From contig NZ_JAJGAK010000005.1 in assembly GCF_020866925.1 (NCBI RefSeq), forward strand, positions 62,001 through 126,000: 64,000 nucleotides of DNA, in the 5' to 3' direction. Below, piece by piece: positions 54,049 through 63,053 of this stretch. This stretch comes from Noviluteimonas lactosilytica (GTDB lineage: Bacteria; Pseudomonadota; Gammaproteobacteria; Xanthomonadales; Xanthomonadaceae). Every line of letters begins with the position of its first letter. Position 1 is the first letter of the stretch. Made by a program: the position numbers and the translations under genes. The notes beneath the pieces were generated by a model. The model made no database searches. It saw nothing but the letters and a program-made list of their open reading frames with translations, and was not told the origin of the DNA.

Positions 54049-56271
54049 ATGAGCGACGGGGTCGTCTATCGCTTCGAGGGGGGCGAACTCGACGGTGCGC
54101 GCCACCGGCTGGTCGTCGACGGCCGTCCGGTCGAGCTCGAGCCGAAGGCGTTCGCGGTGCTGCAGGACCTGCTCGCGCATGCGGGGCAGATGCGCAGTCG
54201 CGATGAACTGCTGGATGCGGTCTGGGGCCATCGCCACGTCACGCCCGCCGTGCTCAATCGTTGCATCGGCCAGGTGCGCAAGGCGCTCGGCGACCACGCC
54301 GAATCGCCGCGCTTCGTGCAGACGGTGCATACGCTCGGTTATCGGTTCGTGGCGCCTGTCGAGGCAGCCTCGACCGCCGAAGTCGTCGGCGACGAACCGC
54401 CGTCGCAGCCGCCGTCGCAGCCGCAAGCACGGCCGCGGTCGCTCAACAGGCGCACATTGGCGATCGCCGCATGCCTGGTCGCGCTCGTCCTCATCGGCGG
54501 ACTCGCGTGGCAATCGCGCGACAAGGCCTCGGCGCCGGGCGAACTCGTCGCGCGCGCACCGACCCAGGTCGTGCTGGTGCCGTTCGAAGTCCCGCGCGAT
54601 GCGGCCGATCTCGAACCGCCGGTGCGCGCGCTGGAAAGCGGCGTGCTGCAACGCCTGCGCATGCTGCCGGGCCTTCGCGTCGAACGCGGACAGGCGCGCG
54701 GCGACGCGATCGTACTGACCGCGGAAGTCGCGGGCGGTGTGAACCAGCGACAGCTGCGCGTGCACATGCGCAACGCCGATGCGCCCTTCGATCGTGTCTA
54801 TCCGCTCAAGCTTACGACCATGCTGCACACGGTGCTGGCCGTGCAGCAGGACATCGTGCAGGCATTGCGCCCCGACAGTGCAGCGCTCCTGCAATCCAGC
54901 GGCATCTTCGATTCCGAAGCGATGGTGCGCAGTGGTTTGCGTGCGCGGAAGGGACTCACGCTGCAGGACCAGCGCGACGCGGCCGCCGCATTCCGTCGCG
55001 CGATCGAACTGGATCCTTCCAACGCGGACGCATGGTGCTTCCTCGGCGGCATGTATCTCTCGCCGGCATTCAACTCGCTGGACAGCAAGGACAACGCGAT
55101 CCCGCCCGCGCGCGAGGCGATCACCCGTGGCCTGCGGCTCGATCCCGCATCGGCGCACTGCCAGGCGAAGCAGGGCGACCTCATGCGCATCCAGGGCCAC
55201 CTGGCGGAAGCCGAGGCGGCCTATCGCCGCGCGCTGGCGATCGAGCCGACGCTGCTGGGTCCGCGCGCGTCGCTTGCGGAGATGGAATCCATGCGCGGCC
55301 ATTTCGCGAAGTGGCGCGATGAACTCGCGCGTATCGCGCGCGAGCACCCCGAAGTGGGCTGGTTGCAGTGCATGCTGATGCAGGCGCACTCGTTCAACGG
55401 TCAGCCCGACATCGCCCGCGCGATGGAGCCGGCCATCTATGTGCATCATCCGGAACTGCGACGGGTCAACTGGATCTCCGCCGAGATCGATGTGCTGTAC
55501 GCGGAACCTGCCCGTGGCATCGCCCGCTGGCGAGAAATCTACGGCTTCGATCCCGAGGACAAAGGCTATCTGCTGAGCATCGCGCTGGTGCTCTCGTGGC
55601 TCGGCGAAACCGCCCAGTCGAAGCAGGCGCTCGCCGATGCAGGCTTCCTCGACACGCCGCAGTACCTCGTCTCGCATACCTGGTGGTTCCATGCCGTCGG
55701 CGACCCGCAGGGCGCAGTCATGTGGTTGCGAAGCGCAAAAGTGTCACCTTCGTTGTCGTTGCTGCAGCACGCGCTGATTGCGCAGAGCCTCGCCATGGCG
55801 GGACAGCGCGAGGCGGCGCTTGCCGAATTCTCGCGCGTGTACGAGAGCGGTTGGGAAGACGAGGATCCGGTGATGCGCGAGGGCTTCTTCATCCACAGCG
55901 CGCAGCTGCTGAACTACGCCGCGTTGTTGCCCGTGGGCGAGCGTCGCGATGCCGTCGTCGATGCGGCGGCACGCCACCTCGCGACGATGCGCGGCAACGG
56001 GTTCGCATTCCCGTGGGTCCGCTACCAAGCCGCGCAGATCGCGGCGATGCGCGGCGACGGCAAGACGGCGATCCTGGAGCTGGACCGCGCGATCGACGCA
56101 GGCTACACCGACATCCTCTCTCTCTCGCACGACTTGCCGTGGCGCGAGCTCGACGGCGATCCCGCATTCGCGCAGCGCAAGGAACGGTTGGCTTCGATCG
56201 CGCTGGCGCAGCGCCGAATCATCGCGGGCGATGGGAAGGCGGGCACCAGTGCGGCGATGGTCGCGCGTTAG
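54049..56271 (+). CDS. CadC-like winged-helix regulator with TPR sensor part
   Basis: A 740-residue one-component membrane regulator. The N-terminal Trans_reg_C domain (residues 6-103) has [39 protein letters not shown] and [15 protein letters not shown] Pro/Gln linker and one membrane helix (136-155) follow. The periplasmic part begins with [20 protein letters not shown] and then has many TPR-type units ([60 protein letters not shown]). The ATG at 54049 has GGGAGG four bases upstream. It is divergent from the haloperoxidase-family gene, with 176 bp between, and its stop shares 4 bp with rnhB. Confidence 0.9.
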   Translation: MSDGVVYRFEGGELDGARHRLVVDGRPVELEPKAFAVLQDLLAHAGQMRSRDELLDAVWGHRHVTPAVLNRCIGQVRKALGDHAESPRFVQTVHTLGYRFVAPVEAASTAEVVGDEPPSQPPSQPQARPRSLNRRTLAIAACLVALVLIGGLAWQSRDKASAPGELVARAPTQVVLVPFEVPRDAADLEPPVRALESGVLQRLRMLPGLRVERGQARGDAIVLTAEVAGGVNQRQLRVHMRNADAPFDRVYPLKLTTMLHTVLAVQQDIVQALRPDSAALLQSSGIFDSEAMVRSGLRARKGLTLQDQRDAAAAFRRAIELDPSNADAWCFLGGMYLSPAFNSLDSKDNAIPPAREAITRGLRLDPASAHCQAKQGDLMRIQGHLAEAEAAYRRALAIEPTLLGPRASLAEMESMRGHFAKWRDELARIAREHPEVGWLQCMLMQAHSFNGQPDIARAMEPAIYVHHPELRRVNWISAEIDVLYAEPARGIARWREIYGFDPEDKGYLLSIALVLSWLGETAQSKQALADAGFLDTPQYLVSHTWWFHAVGDPQGAVMWLRSAKVSPSLSLLQHALIAQSLAMAGQREAALAEFSRVYESGWEDEDPVMREGFFIHSAQLLNYAALLPVGERRDAVVDAAARHLATMRGNGFAFPWVRYQAAQIAAMRGDGKTAILELDRAIDAGYTDILSLSHDLPWRELDGDPAFAQRKERLASIALAQRRIIAGDGKAGTSAAMVAR

Positions 56272-56921
56272 TCCTGCGTTTCGACGTCGGCGAGCGGAAT
56301 CAGATTCCCCTGCAACGCATCCCGAACCCGCGTGAAGCTCCTTCGATGCTGCGGGCACGGCCCGTGCGCGCGCAGCGCGGCGAGGTGCTGCGGCGTCGAG
56401 TAGCCCTTGTGCTCGTCGAAGCCGTACTGCGGCCACTGCTGGTGCAGTTGCACCATGTGGCGGTCGCGGGTGACCTTCGCGAGGATCGAGGCGGCCATGA
56501 TGGCGCGCTCGGTGGCGTCGCCGCCGACGATCGCTTCGCCCCGGCAGGGCAGGTCGCGCGGGATCGCGTTGCCGTCGATGCGCGCGAACTCGCACGCGTG
56601 CAGCACGCCTTCCACCGCCATGCGCATGCCGAGCATGGTGGCGTGGAAGATGTTGAGGCGGTCGATGTCCTCGACTTCGACGCTGACGATCTTGTACGCG
56701 ATCGCGCGCCGGACGATGAGCTCGTACAACTCCGCGCGGCGATCGGCCTGCAGTTGTTTCGAATCGGCCAGGCCGTTGATCGGCGTGCGGCCCGGGGCGA
56801 ACACCACCGCGGCGACCACGACCGGCCCAGCGAGCGGTCCGCGGCCCGCTTCATCGACGCCGGCGAAGCGCGCGATCGAAGTCGCGATGGAAGGCGCGTC
56901 GGCGGCGGGTTCAAAAGACAT
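56268..56921 (-). CDS. rnhB: Ribonuclease HII
   Basis: A 217-residue nuclease that cuts RNA in RNA-DNA hybrids and starts ribonucleotide removal. The active-site Asp-Glu-Gly signature is [20 protein letters not shown]; the other catalytic Asp residues are in [10 protein letters not shown] and KVTRDRHMV, and [18 protein letters not shown] is conserved. The ATG at 56921 gives a 12-residue lead before the domain. It is separated from lpxB by 127 bp containing palindrome copy 4. The stop overlaps that of the convergent regulator. Confidence 0.96.
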   Translation of the reverse strand: MSFEPAADAPSIATSIARFAGVDEAGRGPLAGPVVVAAVVFAPGRTPINGLADSKQLQADRRAELYELIVRRAIAYKIVSVEVEDIDRLNIFHATMLGMRMAVEGVLHACEFARIDGNAIPRDLPCRGEAIVGGDATERAIMAASILAKVTRDRHMVQLHQQWPQYGFDEHKGYSTPQHLAALRAHGPCPQHRRSFTRVRDALQGNLIPLADVETQD

Positions 56922-56956
56922 GCAATCAAATCGCGACGAGGTTCGAGGGTGGACGC

Positions 56957-57009
56957 GGGGGTCAGACCGCCTTTTCCACCGGAAAAGGTGCTCTGACCCC
57001 TGTTTTTGC
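56957..57009. repeat. GGGTCAGAGCAC palindrome, copy 4 (left side decayed)
   Basis: The right arm (56981-57009) is a full family copy ending in TGTTTTTGC. The left arm keeps GGGGTCAGA and CTTTTCC but has GACCGC for GAGCAC (two mismatches), and its outer A-run is replaced. The inner stem CTTTTCC/GGAAAAG is still fully paired. It lies between lpxB and rnhB. Confidence 0.88.
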
Positions 57010-57048
57010 TTTTGCTTTCGCGGTGGACTTTGCGGGTCGCCGACGCAT

Positions 57049-58212
57049 TCACGCAACAGGTTCGGCGGGTGCGAGCAGTTCGGCGATGACGTCGGCGGCA
57101 CGCTCGGAGGCATCGCGCCGCAACATCAGGTGCAGGTCGCGGAAGCGCGCCTGCAGCAGCAGGCCGGGCTCGGGCGTGCTCAGCAACGGGAGCAGCGCGC
57201 CGGCGATGCGTTCGGGCGTGCAGTCGTCCTGCAGCAGTTCGGGCACCAGCGGTTCGCCGGCCAGCACGTTGGGCAGCGAGACGTGTTCGACCTTGAGCAG
57301 GCCGAAGGTGCGCACGATCGCGTGGGTCAGGTCCGACAGCGTGTAACCGACGACCATCGGCCGCTTGCACAGCATCGCTTCGAGCGCCGCGGTGCCGGAG
57401 GCGAGGAGGACCGCGTCGCTCGCGATCATCGCCTGCTGCGCCTGGCCGTCGAGGACGTGCATGTTGGCAAGACTCGTCGGCGCCACCGCATCGATCGCGC
57501 GGCGGCACGCGGCGTTGGCGGCGGGCACGACGATGTGCAGGTCGGGCAGCGACGAGGCCAGCTGCGCGGCCGCCTCGAAGAAAATGCGGCCGAGGCGATG
57601 GATCTCGCCGAGGCGCGAACCCGGCAGCACTGCGAGCACGAGCGCATCCTGCGGCAGGCCGAGCGCCGCGCGCTCGGCGTTGCGGTCGGGCTCGAGCGGC
57701 AGTGCGTCGGCGAGCGGATGGCCGATGTAGCGCGCGTCGACCCCGTGCTGCGCGTAGATCGCAGGCTCCATCGGGAACAGGCACAGCACGCGATCCGCGC
57801 TGCGACCGATCTTCGCCGCGCGCGATTGCCGCCAGGCCCACAACGACGGGCTGACGTCGTGCACGGTGCGCACGCCGCGTTGCTTCAGCCACTTCTCGAC
57901 GCCGAGGTTGAAGTCGGGCGCGTCGATGCCGACGAACACGTCGGGCTTCCACGCGAGCATGCGTTCGCGCAGGTCGCAGCGCACGCGCAGCAGGCGCGGC
58001 AGGTGCGCGACGACTTCGGCGAGGCCGAACACCGCGAGTTCCGATGCGTCGTGCCATGCGTCGAACCCGGCCGCGCGCATGCGATCGCCACCGATGCCGG
58101 CGAACGATGCGTTCGGGAAGCGCGCGCGCAGGGCCTCGACGAGGCCGGCGCCGAGTTGGTCGCCGGAGGTTTCCCCCGCGACCAGGCCGATGCGGAGGGG
58201 CCGGGCGTCCAT
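57049..58212 (-). CDS. lpxB: Lipid-A-disaccharide synthase
   Basis: A 387-residue GT19 glycosyltransferase that joins UDP-diacylglucosamine and lipid X. It has [20 protein letters not shown] at the start, [56 protein letters not shown] and [20 protein letters not shown], all family markers. It follows lpxA by 3 bp. Confidence 0.97.
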   Translation of the reverse strand: MDARPLRIGLVAGETSGDQLGAGLVEALRARFPNASFAGIGGDRMRAAGFDAWHDASELAVFGLAEVVAHLPRLLRVRCDLRERMLAWKPDVFVGIDAPDFNLGVEKWLKQRGVRTVHDVSPSLWAWRQSRAAKIGRSADRVLCLFPMEPAIYAQHGVDARYIGHPLADALPLEPDRNAERAALGLPQDALVLAVLPGSRLGEIHRLGRIFFEAAAQLASSLPDLHIVVPAANAACRRAIDAVAPTSLANMHVLDGQAQQAMIASDAVLLASGTAALEAMLCKRPMVVGYTLSDLTHAIVRTFGLLKVEHVSLPNVLAGEPLVPELLQDDCTPERIAGALLPLLSTPEPGLLLQARFRDLHLMLRRDASERAADVIAELLAPAEPVA

Positions 58213-58215
58213 GCG

Positions 58216-58998
58216 TCAGCGCAGGAGGTGGCGTTCGCCGCTGCTGATGAAATCGAGCATCGCGCGCACGTCGTCGCTTTCCTGCGCGAGCTCGCCCAAC
58301 TGCACGATGGCTTCGTCGAGCTTCGCGCCCGAGAGGTACAGCGCACGGTATGCGCGCTTGATCGCCGAGACGCGGGCGGCGTCGAAACCGCGGCGCTTCA
58401 GGCCTTCGGTATTGATGCCGCGCGGGCGGCCGTAGCTTTCCTGCGCGACCATCAGGAACGGCGGCACGTCGCCGTTGACGAACGCGCCCATGCCGACGAA
58501 CGCGTGGTCGCCGATGCGGCAGAACTGGTGCACGCCGACGAAGCCGCTCAGGATCACCTGGTTGCCGACTTCGACATGCCCGGCGAGCGTCGCGTTGTTG
58601 GAGAACACGCAACCGTCGCCGATGAGGCAGTCGTGCGCGACGTGCACGTAGGCGAGCAGCCAGTTGCCGTTGCCGATGCGCGTGACGCTCTTGTCGTGGC
58701 CCGTGCCGCGGCTGATGGTGACGAACTCGCGCACGACGTTGTCGTCGCCGATCACCAGTTCGGTGCGTTCGCCGGCGAATTTCTTGTCCTGCGGATCGCC
58801 GCCGATCGCGGCGTGGCCGTGGAAACGATTGGCGCGCCCGATGCGGGTCGGCCCGGTGATGGTGCAATGCGGACCGACGACGGTGTCGTCGCCGATCTCG
58901 ACGTCGGGGCCGATGACGGTGTATGCACCCACGTGCACGTTCGCGCCCAGGCGCGCACCCGGATCGACGACGGCGGTGGGATGCACCTGCGCGGTCAT
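58216..58998 (-). CDS. lpxA: UDP-GlcNAc acyltransferase
   Basis: A 260-residue left-handed beta-helix enzyme, first step of lipid A synthesis. Hexapeptide repeats run from [20 protein letters not shown] to [14 protein letters not shown]; the catalytic-His segment [18 protein letters not shown] and the C-terminal helical region ([20 protein letters not shown]) are typical. The start is 5 bp after fabZ in the lpxD-fabZ-lpxA-lpxB order. Confidence 0.97.
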   Translation of the reverse strand: MTAQVHPTAVVDPGARLGANVHVGAYTVIGPDVEIGDDTVVGPHCTITGPTRIGRANRFHGHAAIGGDPQDKKFAGERTELVIGDDNVVREFVTISRGTGHDKSVTRIGNGNWLLAYVHVAHDCLIGDGCVFSNNATLAGHVEVGNQVILSGFVGVHQFCRIGDHAFVGMGAFVNGDVPPFLMVAQESYGRPRGINTEGLKRRGFDAARVSAIKRAYRALYLSGAKLDEAIVQLGELAQESDDVRAMLDFISSGERHLLR

Positions 58999-59003
58999 CG
59001 GGC

Positions 59004-59459
59004 TCAGCCCTTGACCTCGGCGCAGAGGATTTCGGCGCAGGCGACCTGTTCGCCGTCGACCTTCGCCACGCCCTGGTAAAGCGCCATGTTGCGGATCGTG
59101 CGCTTGAGCTCGACGTGCAGCTCGAGGCGATCGCCCGGCACGACCATGCGCGAGAACTTCGCGTTGTCGATCTTCACCAGGTAGAACAGCTTGTCGGTCG
59201 CCGCGGATTGGTGCGAGAGCTGCGTCAGGATGCCGCCGGCCTGCGCGAGCGCTTCGATCACCAGCACGCCCGGCATCACCGGGTGGCCGGGGAAATGGCC
59301 CTGGAAGAACGGCTCGTTGATGGTGACGTTCTTGATGCCGAGGATGCGCTTGTTCGCCTCGAACTCGACGACCCGGTCGACCAGCAGGAACGGGTACCGG
59401 TGCGGCAGCAGCTGCTGGATCTTCAGCACGTCGAGCGGGAGTTGCACGTCCATCTTCAT
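59004..59459 (-). CDS. fabZ: 3-hydroxyacyl-ACP dehydratase FabZ
   Basis: A 151-residue hot-dog-fold dehydratase of fatty acid elongation. The catalytic His is in [20 protein letters not shown] and the Glu in [12 protein letters not shown]; it begins with [15 protein letters not shown]. The ATG at 59459 overlaps the lpxD stop (ATGA); another ATG six bases later has the better-spaced AAGGA. Clustered with lpx genes because both use hydroxyacyl-ACP. Confidence 0.97.
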   Translation of the reverse strand: MKMDVQLPLDVLKIQQLLPHRYPFLLVDRVVEFEANKRILGIKNVTINEPFFQGHFPGHPVMPGVLVIEALAQAGGILTQLSHQSAATDKLFYLVKIDNAKFSRMVVPGDRLELHVELKRTIRNMALYQGVAKVDGEQVACAEILCAEVKG

Positions 59460-60472
59460 TCCTTGTCCTTGCCAGGCAAGCGCCGGGCCAGCGAATCGAG
59501 TTGCTTGAAGCGCGCGGCGTTCTTGCGCCAGCTGCGATTGTCCATGATCGGCGTGCCCGACGAGTACTCGCCCGGCTCGCGGATCGAGTGCGTGACCAGG
59601 CTCATGGCGGTGACGACGACGCGGTCGCACAACTCGAGGTGGCCGAGGACGCCGGCGCCGCCGCCGATCAGGCAGTAGCGGCCGATCTTCGCGCTGCCGG
59701 CCACGGCGGCGCAGCCGGCCATCGCGGTGTGCGCGCCGATCACGGCGTTGTGGCCGACCTGGATCTGGTTGTCCAGGCGCACGTCCTCTTCGAGGATCGT
59801 GTCTTCCAGCGCGCCGCGATCAATGGTGGTGTTGGCGCCGATCTCGCAATCGTCGCCGATCGAAACGCCGCCGAGTTGCGGCACCTTGAGCCAGCGGCCG
59901 GCGTCCATCGCCAGGCCGAAGCCGTCGGCGCCGAGCACGGCGCCCGGATGGATGCGCACGCGTCGGCCGAGGCGCACGCGCGTCACCAGCGTGACGCGCG
60001 CGATGAGCTCGCTGCCTTCGCCGACATGACAGTCGTCGCCGACGACGCAGCCCGGGCCGACCATCGCGGCCGGACCCACGGTGCAACGCGCGCCGATCAC
60101 GACGTACGGCCCGATGTGCGCCGTCGAATCGATCGTCGCGGTGGGATCGACCACGGCGCTCGCATGGATGCCCGACGATGCGTCGCTGCGCGGCTCGAAC
60201 AACGCGGCGATGCGTGCGAACGCGGCGTAGGGATCGCGCGCGATCAGCGCGGTCCCGTGGAAGCCTTCCGCGTCTTCGGCGCGCATCGTGACCACGCCCG
60301 CCTGCGTCTGCGCGAGTTGCGCGCGGTACTTCGGATTCGCCAGGAAGCCCAGCGAATCCGCGCGCGCGTTGGCGAGCGTCGCGACGCCGCGCACGATCGC
60401 ATTCGGATCGCCCGCGACCTCGAGCCCGAAGCGCGCCCCGAGTTCCTTCGCGGTATACGCCGGGGCGCTCAT
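59456..60472 (-). CDS. lpxD: UDP-3-O-acylglucosamine N-acyltransferase
   Basis: A 338-residue beta-helix acyltransferase, third step of lipid A synthesis. The N-terminal domain ([41 protein letters not shown]) precedes a long hexapeptide-repeat helix ([40 protein letters not shown]) and a short C-terminal helix. It starts 24 bp after bamA. No skp gene lies between. Confidence 0.97.
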   Translation of the reverse strand: MSAPAYTAKELGARFGLEVAGDPNAIVRGVATLANARADSLGFLANPKYRAQLAQTQAGVVTMRAEDAEGFHGTALIARDPYAAFARIAALFEPRSDASSGIHASAVVDPTATIDSTAHIGPYVVIGARCTVGPAAMVGPGCVVGDDCHVGEGSELIARVTLVTRVRLGRRVRIHPGAVLGADGFGLAMDAGRWLKVPQLGGVSIGDDCEIGANTTIDRGALEDTILEEDVRLDNQIQVGHNAVIGAHTAMAGCAAVAGSAKIGRYCLIGGGAGVLGHLELCDRVVVTAMSLVTHSIREPGEYSSGTPIMDNRSWRKNAARFKQLDSLARRLPGKDKE

Positions 60473-60496
60473 GCGGGTCGTCTCATCCGCTCGCGA

Positions 60497-62968
60497 TCAG
60501 AACGAGCCGCCGAAGGTGAACTGCAGGCGCTCGGTGTCGTCGCCCGGGAAGCGGGTCAGCGGATCGGCGTCCATCGTGCGCAGCGGCAGTGCGTAGCTGA
60601 TCGACAGCGGACCCATCGGCGAACGCCACAGCAGGGCGATACCCGCCGAAGCGCGCAGTTCCGCCGCATCGAACGTATCCCAGTCGGCGTACACGTTGCC
60701 GACGTCGAAGAACGCCGAAACGCGCGCGGCCGGCGAGTCGAACAGCTTCGGGAACACCAGTTCCACCGTGCCGACGGTCTTCAGCGCGCCACCGATCGGC
60801 TGCGACGTGAACCCGTTGAACTCGTGCGGACCCAGCGAGTTGTCGACGAAGCCGCGCACGCGACCCGAGGACGAGATGCCGCCCGCGTAGAAGCGTTCGA
60901 AGAACGGCAGGCCGTCGCTGTTCGCCGTGTACAGGAAGTCGTCGTTCTCCGGCGTGCACGTGACCGTCATGTCGATGCACAGGTCGCGGTACTTGATGTC
61001 GCCGTAGCTGTCGCCGTAGCCGATGTTGACCGCGGTGAGCAGGATCAGCGACGGGTTGAGCGGGAAGTAGCGCGAGTAGGTGTACTCGGCCTTCCAGTAC
61101 TCGACCGTCGAGCCCGGCATCGCGATTTCGAGCGTGGAGCGGTGGTAGCTGCCGCGCGACGGCATGAAGTAGTCGTTGCGCGTGTCGCGCGAGTAACCGA
61201 GCTGCCAGCGCCACGCGTGGAAGGTGTTCTGGCCGACGGCGTCGATGTAGTCCTGGATCGAGATCGGCGTGGAGGCCGACAGCAGGATCTCGTTGGTGTC
61301 GATGCCGATCATCGACGACACGGTGTCGTACTCGGTGATCGGCAGGCCGAGGAACACCTGGCCCGCGCCGCTGTTGGTGGTGTAGTTCGCCACGCCGTAA
61401 TCGCTGTAGTCGAACTCGCGCCACCACAGGTTGTAGCCGAGGGTCAGGCCTTCGTCGGTGAAGTAGGGGTTGGAGAACGAGAAGTCGTAGCGCTTCTGGT
61501 AACTGCTCTGCTGCGCGGCGACGGACACGCGGTTGCCGCTGCCGAGGAAGTTGTTCTCCTGCAGCTGCACCGAGAGGTTGACGCCCGACAACTGCGAATA
61601 GCCCACGCCGAACATGAAGCTGCCCGAGGTGGTTTCCTTGACCGTGTAGGTGACGTCGACCTGGTCGTCGGTACCGGGGACCGCCACGTTCTCCACTTCG
61701 ACCGTTTCGAAGTAGCCCAGGCGCTGCAGGCGCACCTTCGAGCGGTCGACCGCGGCCTGCGAGTACCACGCGCCTTCGAACTGGCGCATTTCGCGGCGCA
61801 GCACTTCGTCGGCGGTACGCGTGTTGCCCTTGAACACGATCTTGCGCACGTTGACGCGCGGACCCGGCACGACCTGGAAGTTGATGTCGACCGTGTTGTT
61901 GTCCGCATGCACTTCCGGGAGCGGGTTCACCTGCGCGAACGCGTAGCCGATGTTGGCGAGCGCGGAGACGATGCCGTCGGACGTGAACTCGAGGACGCGA
62001 CGGGAGAACAGCTGACCCTCCTTGACGGGGATCATCTTCTCGATGTCTTCCTTCGGCAGCACGGTGTCGCCGGTGACCTGCACCTTCGCGATCTTGTACT
62101 GCTCGCCCTCGGTCAGGCCCGCGCTGATGAACATGTCGCGCTTGTCGGGGCTGATCGACACCTGGGTGGAGTCGAGGCTGAAGTCGACGTAACCGCGGTC
62201 GAGGTACCAGCTGGTCAGCTTCTCCATGTCGCCGGAGAGCTTCTCGCGCGAATACTGGTCGTCGCGGCGATACCACGACAGCCAGTTGTTCTCGCGCGAT
62301 TCCCAGTCCTCGGTGATCAGGTCGTCGGCGAAGGCGTCGTTGCCCACCAGGTTGATGTGCCGGATCTTGGCCGCCTTGCCTTCCTTGATCGCGATCTGCA
62401 CGTCGACGCGGTTGCGGTCCAGGCGCGACACGGTCGGCGTGATCACGACGTTGTACTTGCCGCGGTTGTTGTACTGGCGATTGAGTTCCTGGGTGACGCG
62501 GTCGAGGCTCAGGCGGTCGAAGGTCTCGCCTTCGGCCAGGCCGATGTCCTTCAGGCCCTTCGTCAGGTCCTCGGTCTTGATGTCCTTGTTGCCCGTGATC
62601 GTCAGCTTGTTGATCGCGGGGCGTTCGACGACGGTCACCACGAGGATGTCGCCCTGGCGGTCCAGGCGCACGTCCTCGAAGAAGCCGGTGTTGTAGAGCG
62701 CGCGGATCGCATCGGCGCCGAGCGCCGAGTCGAGGCGATCGCCGCGTTCGACCGGCAGGTACGTGAACACGGTACCGGCGGAAATGCGCTGCAGGCCTTC
62801 GATGCGGATGTCGCTGACGACGAAGGCGGCCGGGTCGACGCCGGTGGGCGCGGGCGCCGGCTCGGCCTGCGGAAGCGCGAACGGATTGGCCGTCTGCGCC
62901 GCGGCGGGCGCGGCGATCGCCGAAGCGAGGGCAAGGGCGAGCAGGCGGCGGGAAAGGTGTCGCGTCAT
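60497..62968 (-). CDS. bamA: Outer-membrane assembly factor BamA
   Basis: An 823-residue Omp85 protein that inserts beta-barrel proteins. After a signal peptide (LLALALASAIAAPAAAQ) come five POTRA domains (VVSDIRIEGLQRISAGTVFT, KLTITGNKDIKTEDLTKGL, IRHINLVGNDAFADDLI, KIAKVQVTGDTVLPKEDIEK and VRKIVFKGNTRTADEVLRRE), then a 16-strand barrel with the VRGF loop motif in GRVRGFVDNSLGP and the terminal strand LQFTFGGSF ending in Phe. The ATG at 62968 is taken; an in-frame GTG lies two codons upstream. It is preceded by rseP. Confidence 0.97.
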   Translation of the reverse strand: MTRHLSRRLLALALASAIAAPAAAQTANPFALPQAEPAPAPTGVDPAAFVVSDIRIEGLQRISAGTVFTYLPVERGDRLDSALGADAIRALYNTGFFEDVRLDRQGDILVVTVVERPAINKLTITGNKDIKTEDLTKGLKDIGLAEGETFDRLSLDRVTQELNRQYNNRGKYNVVITPTVSRLDRNRVDVQIAIKEGKAAKIRHINLVGNDAFADDLITEDWESRENNWLSWYRRDDQYSREKLSGDMEKLTSWYLDRGYVDFSLDSTQVSISPDKRDMFISAGLTEGEQYKIAKVQVTGDTVLPKEDIEKMIPVKEGQLFSRRVLEFTSDGIVSALANIGYAFAQVNPLPEVHADNNTVDINFQVVPGPRVNVRKIVFKGNTRTADEVLRREMRQFEGAWYSQAAVDRSKVRLQRLGYFETVEVENVAVPGTDDQVDVTYTVKETTSGSFMFGVGYSQLSGVNLSVQLQENNFLGSGNRVSVAAQQSSYQKRYDFSFSNPYFTDEGLTLGYNLWWREFDYSDYGVANYTTNSGAGQVFLGLPITEYDTVSSMIGIDTNEILLSASTPISIQDYIDAVGQNTFHAWRWQLGYSRDTRNDYFMPSRGSYHRSTLEIAMPGSTVEYWKAEYTYSRYFPLNPSLILLTAVNIGYGDSYGDIKYRDLCIDMTVTCTPENDDFLYTANSDGLPFFERFYAGGISSSGRVRGFVDNSLGPHEFNGFTSQPIGGALKTVGTVELVFPKLFDSPAARVSAFFDVGNVYADWDTFDAAELRASAGIALLWRSPMGPLSISYALPLRTMDADPLTRFPGDDTERLQFTFGGSF

Positions 62969-63053
62969 CGTCACGTCCGGTTGGGGTTGCGGGCCACCGT
63001 CCGTGCGGCGGTGGCGAGGTCTGGGGCGGCGCCGGCAGGCGTTGCGCGTCGGG

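Noticed and set aside
56922-57113. Upstream extension of rnhB through palindrome copy 4
   Set aside because: The extra residues are a translation of the repeat and the lpxB 3' end; the ATG at 56921 gives the normal RNase HII length.
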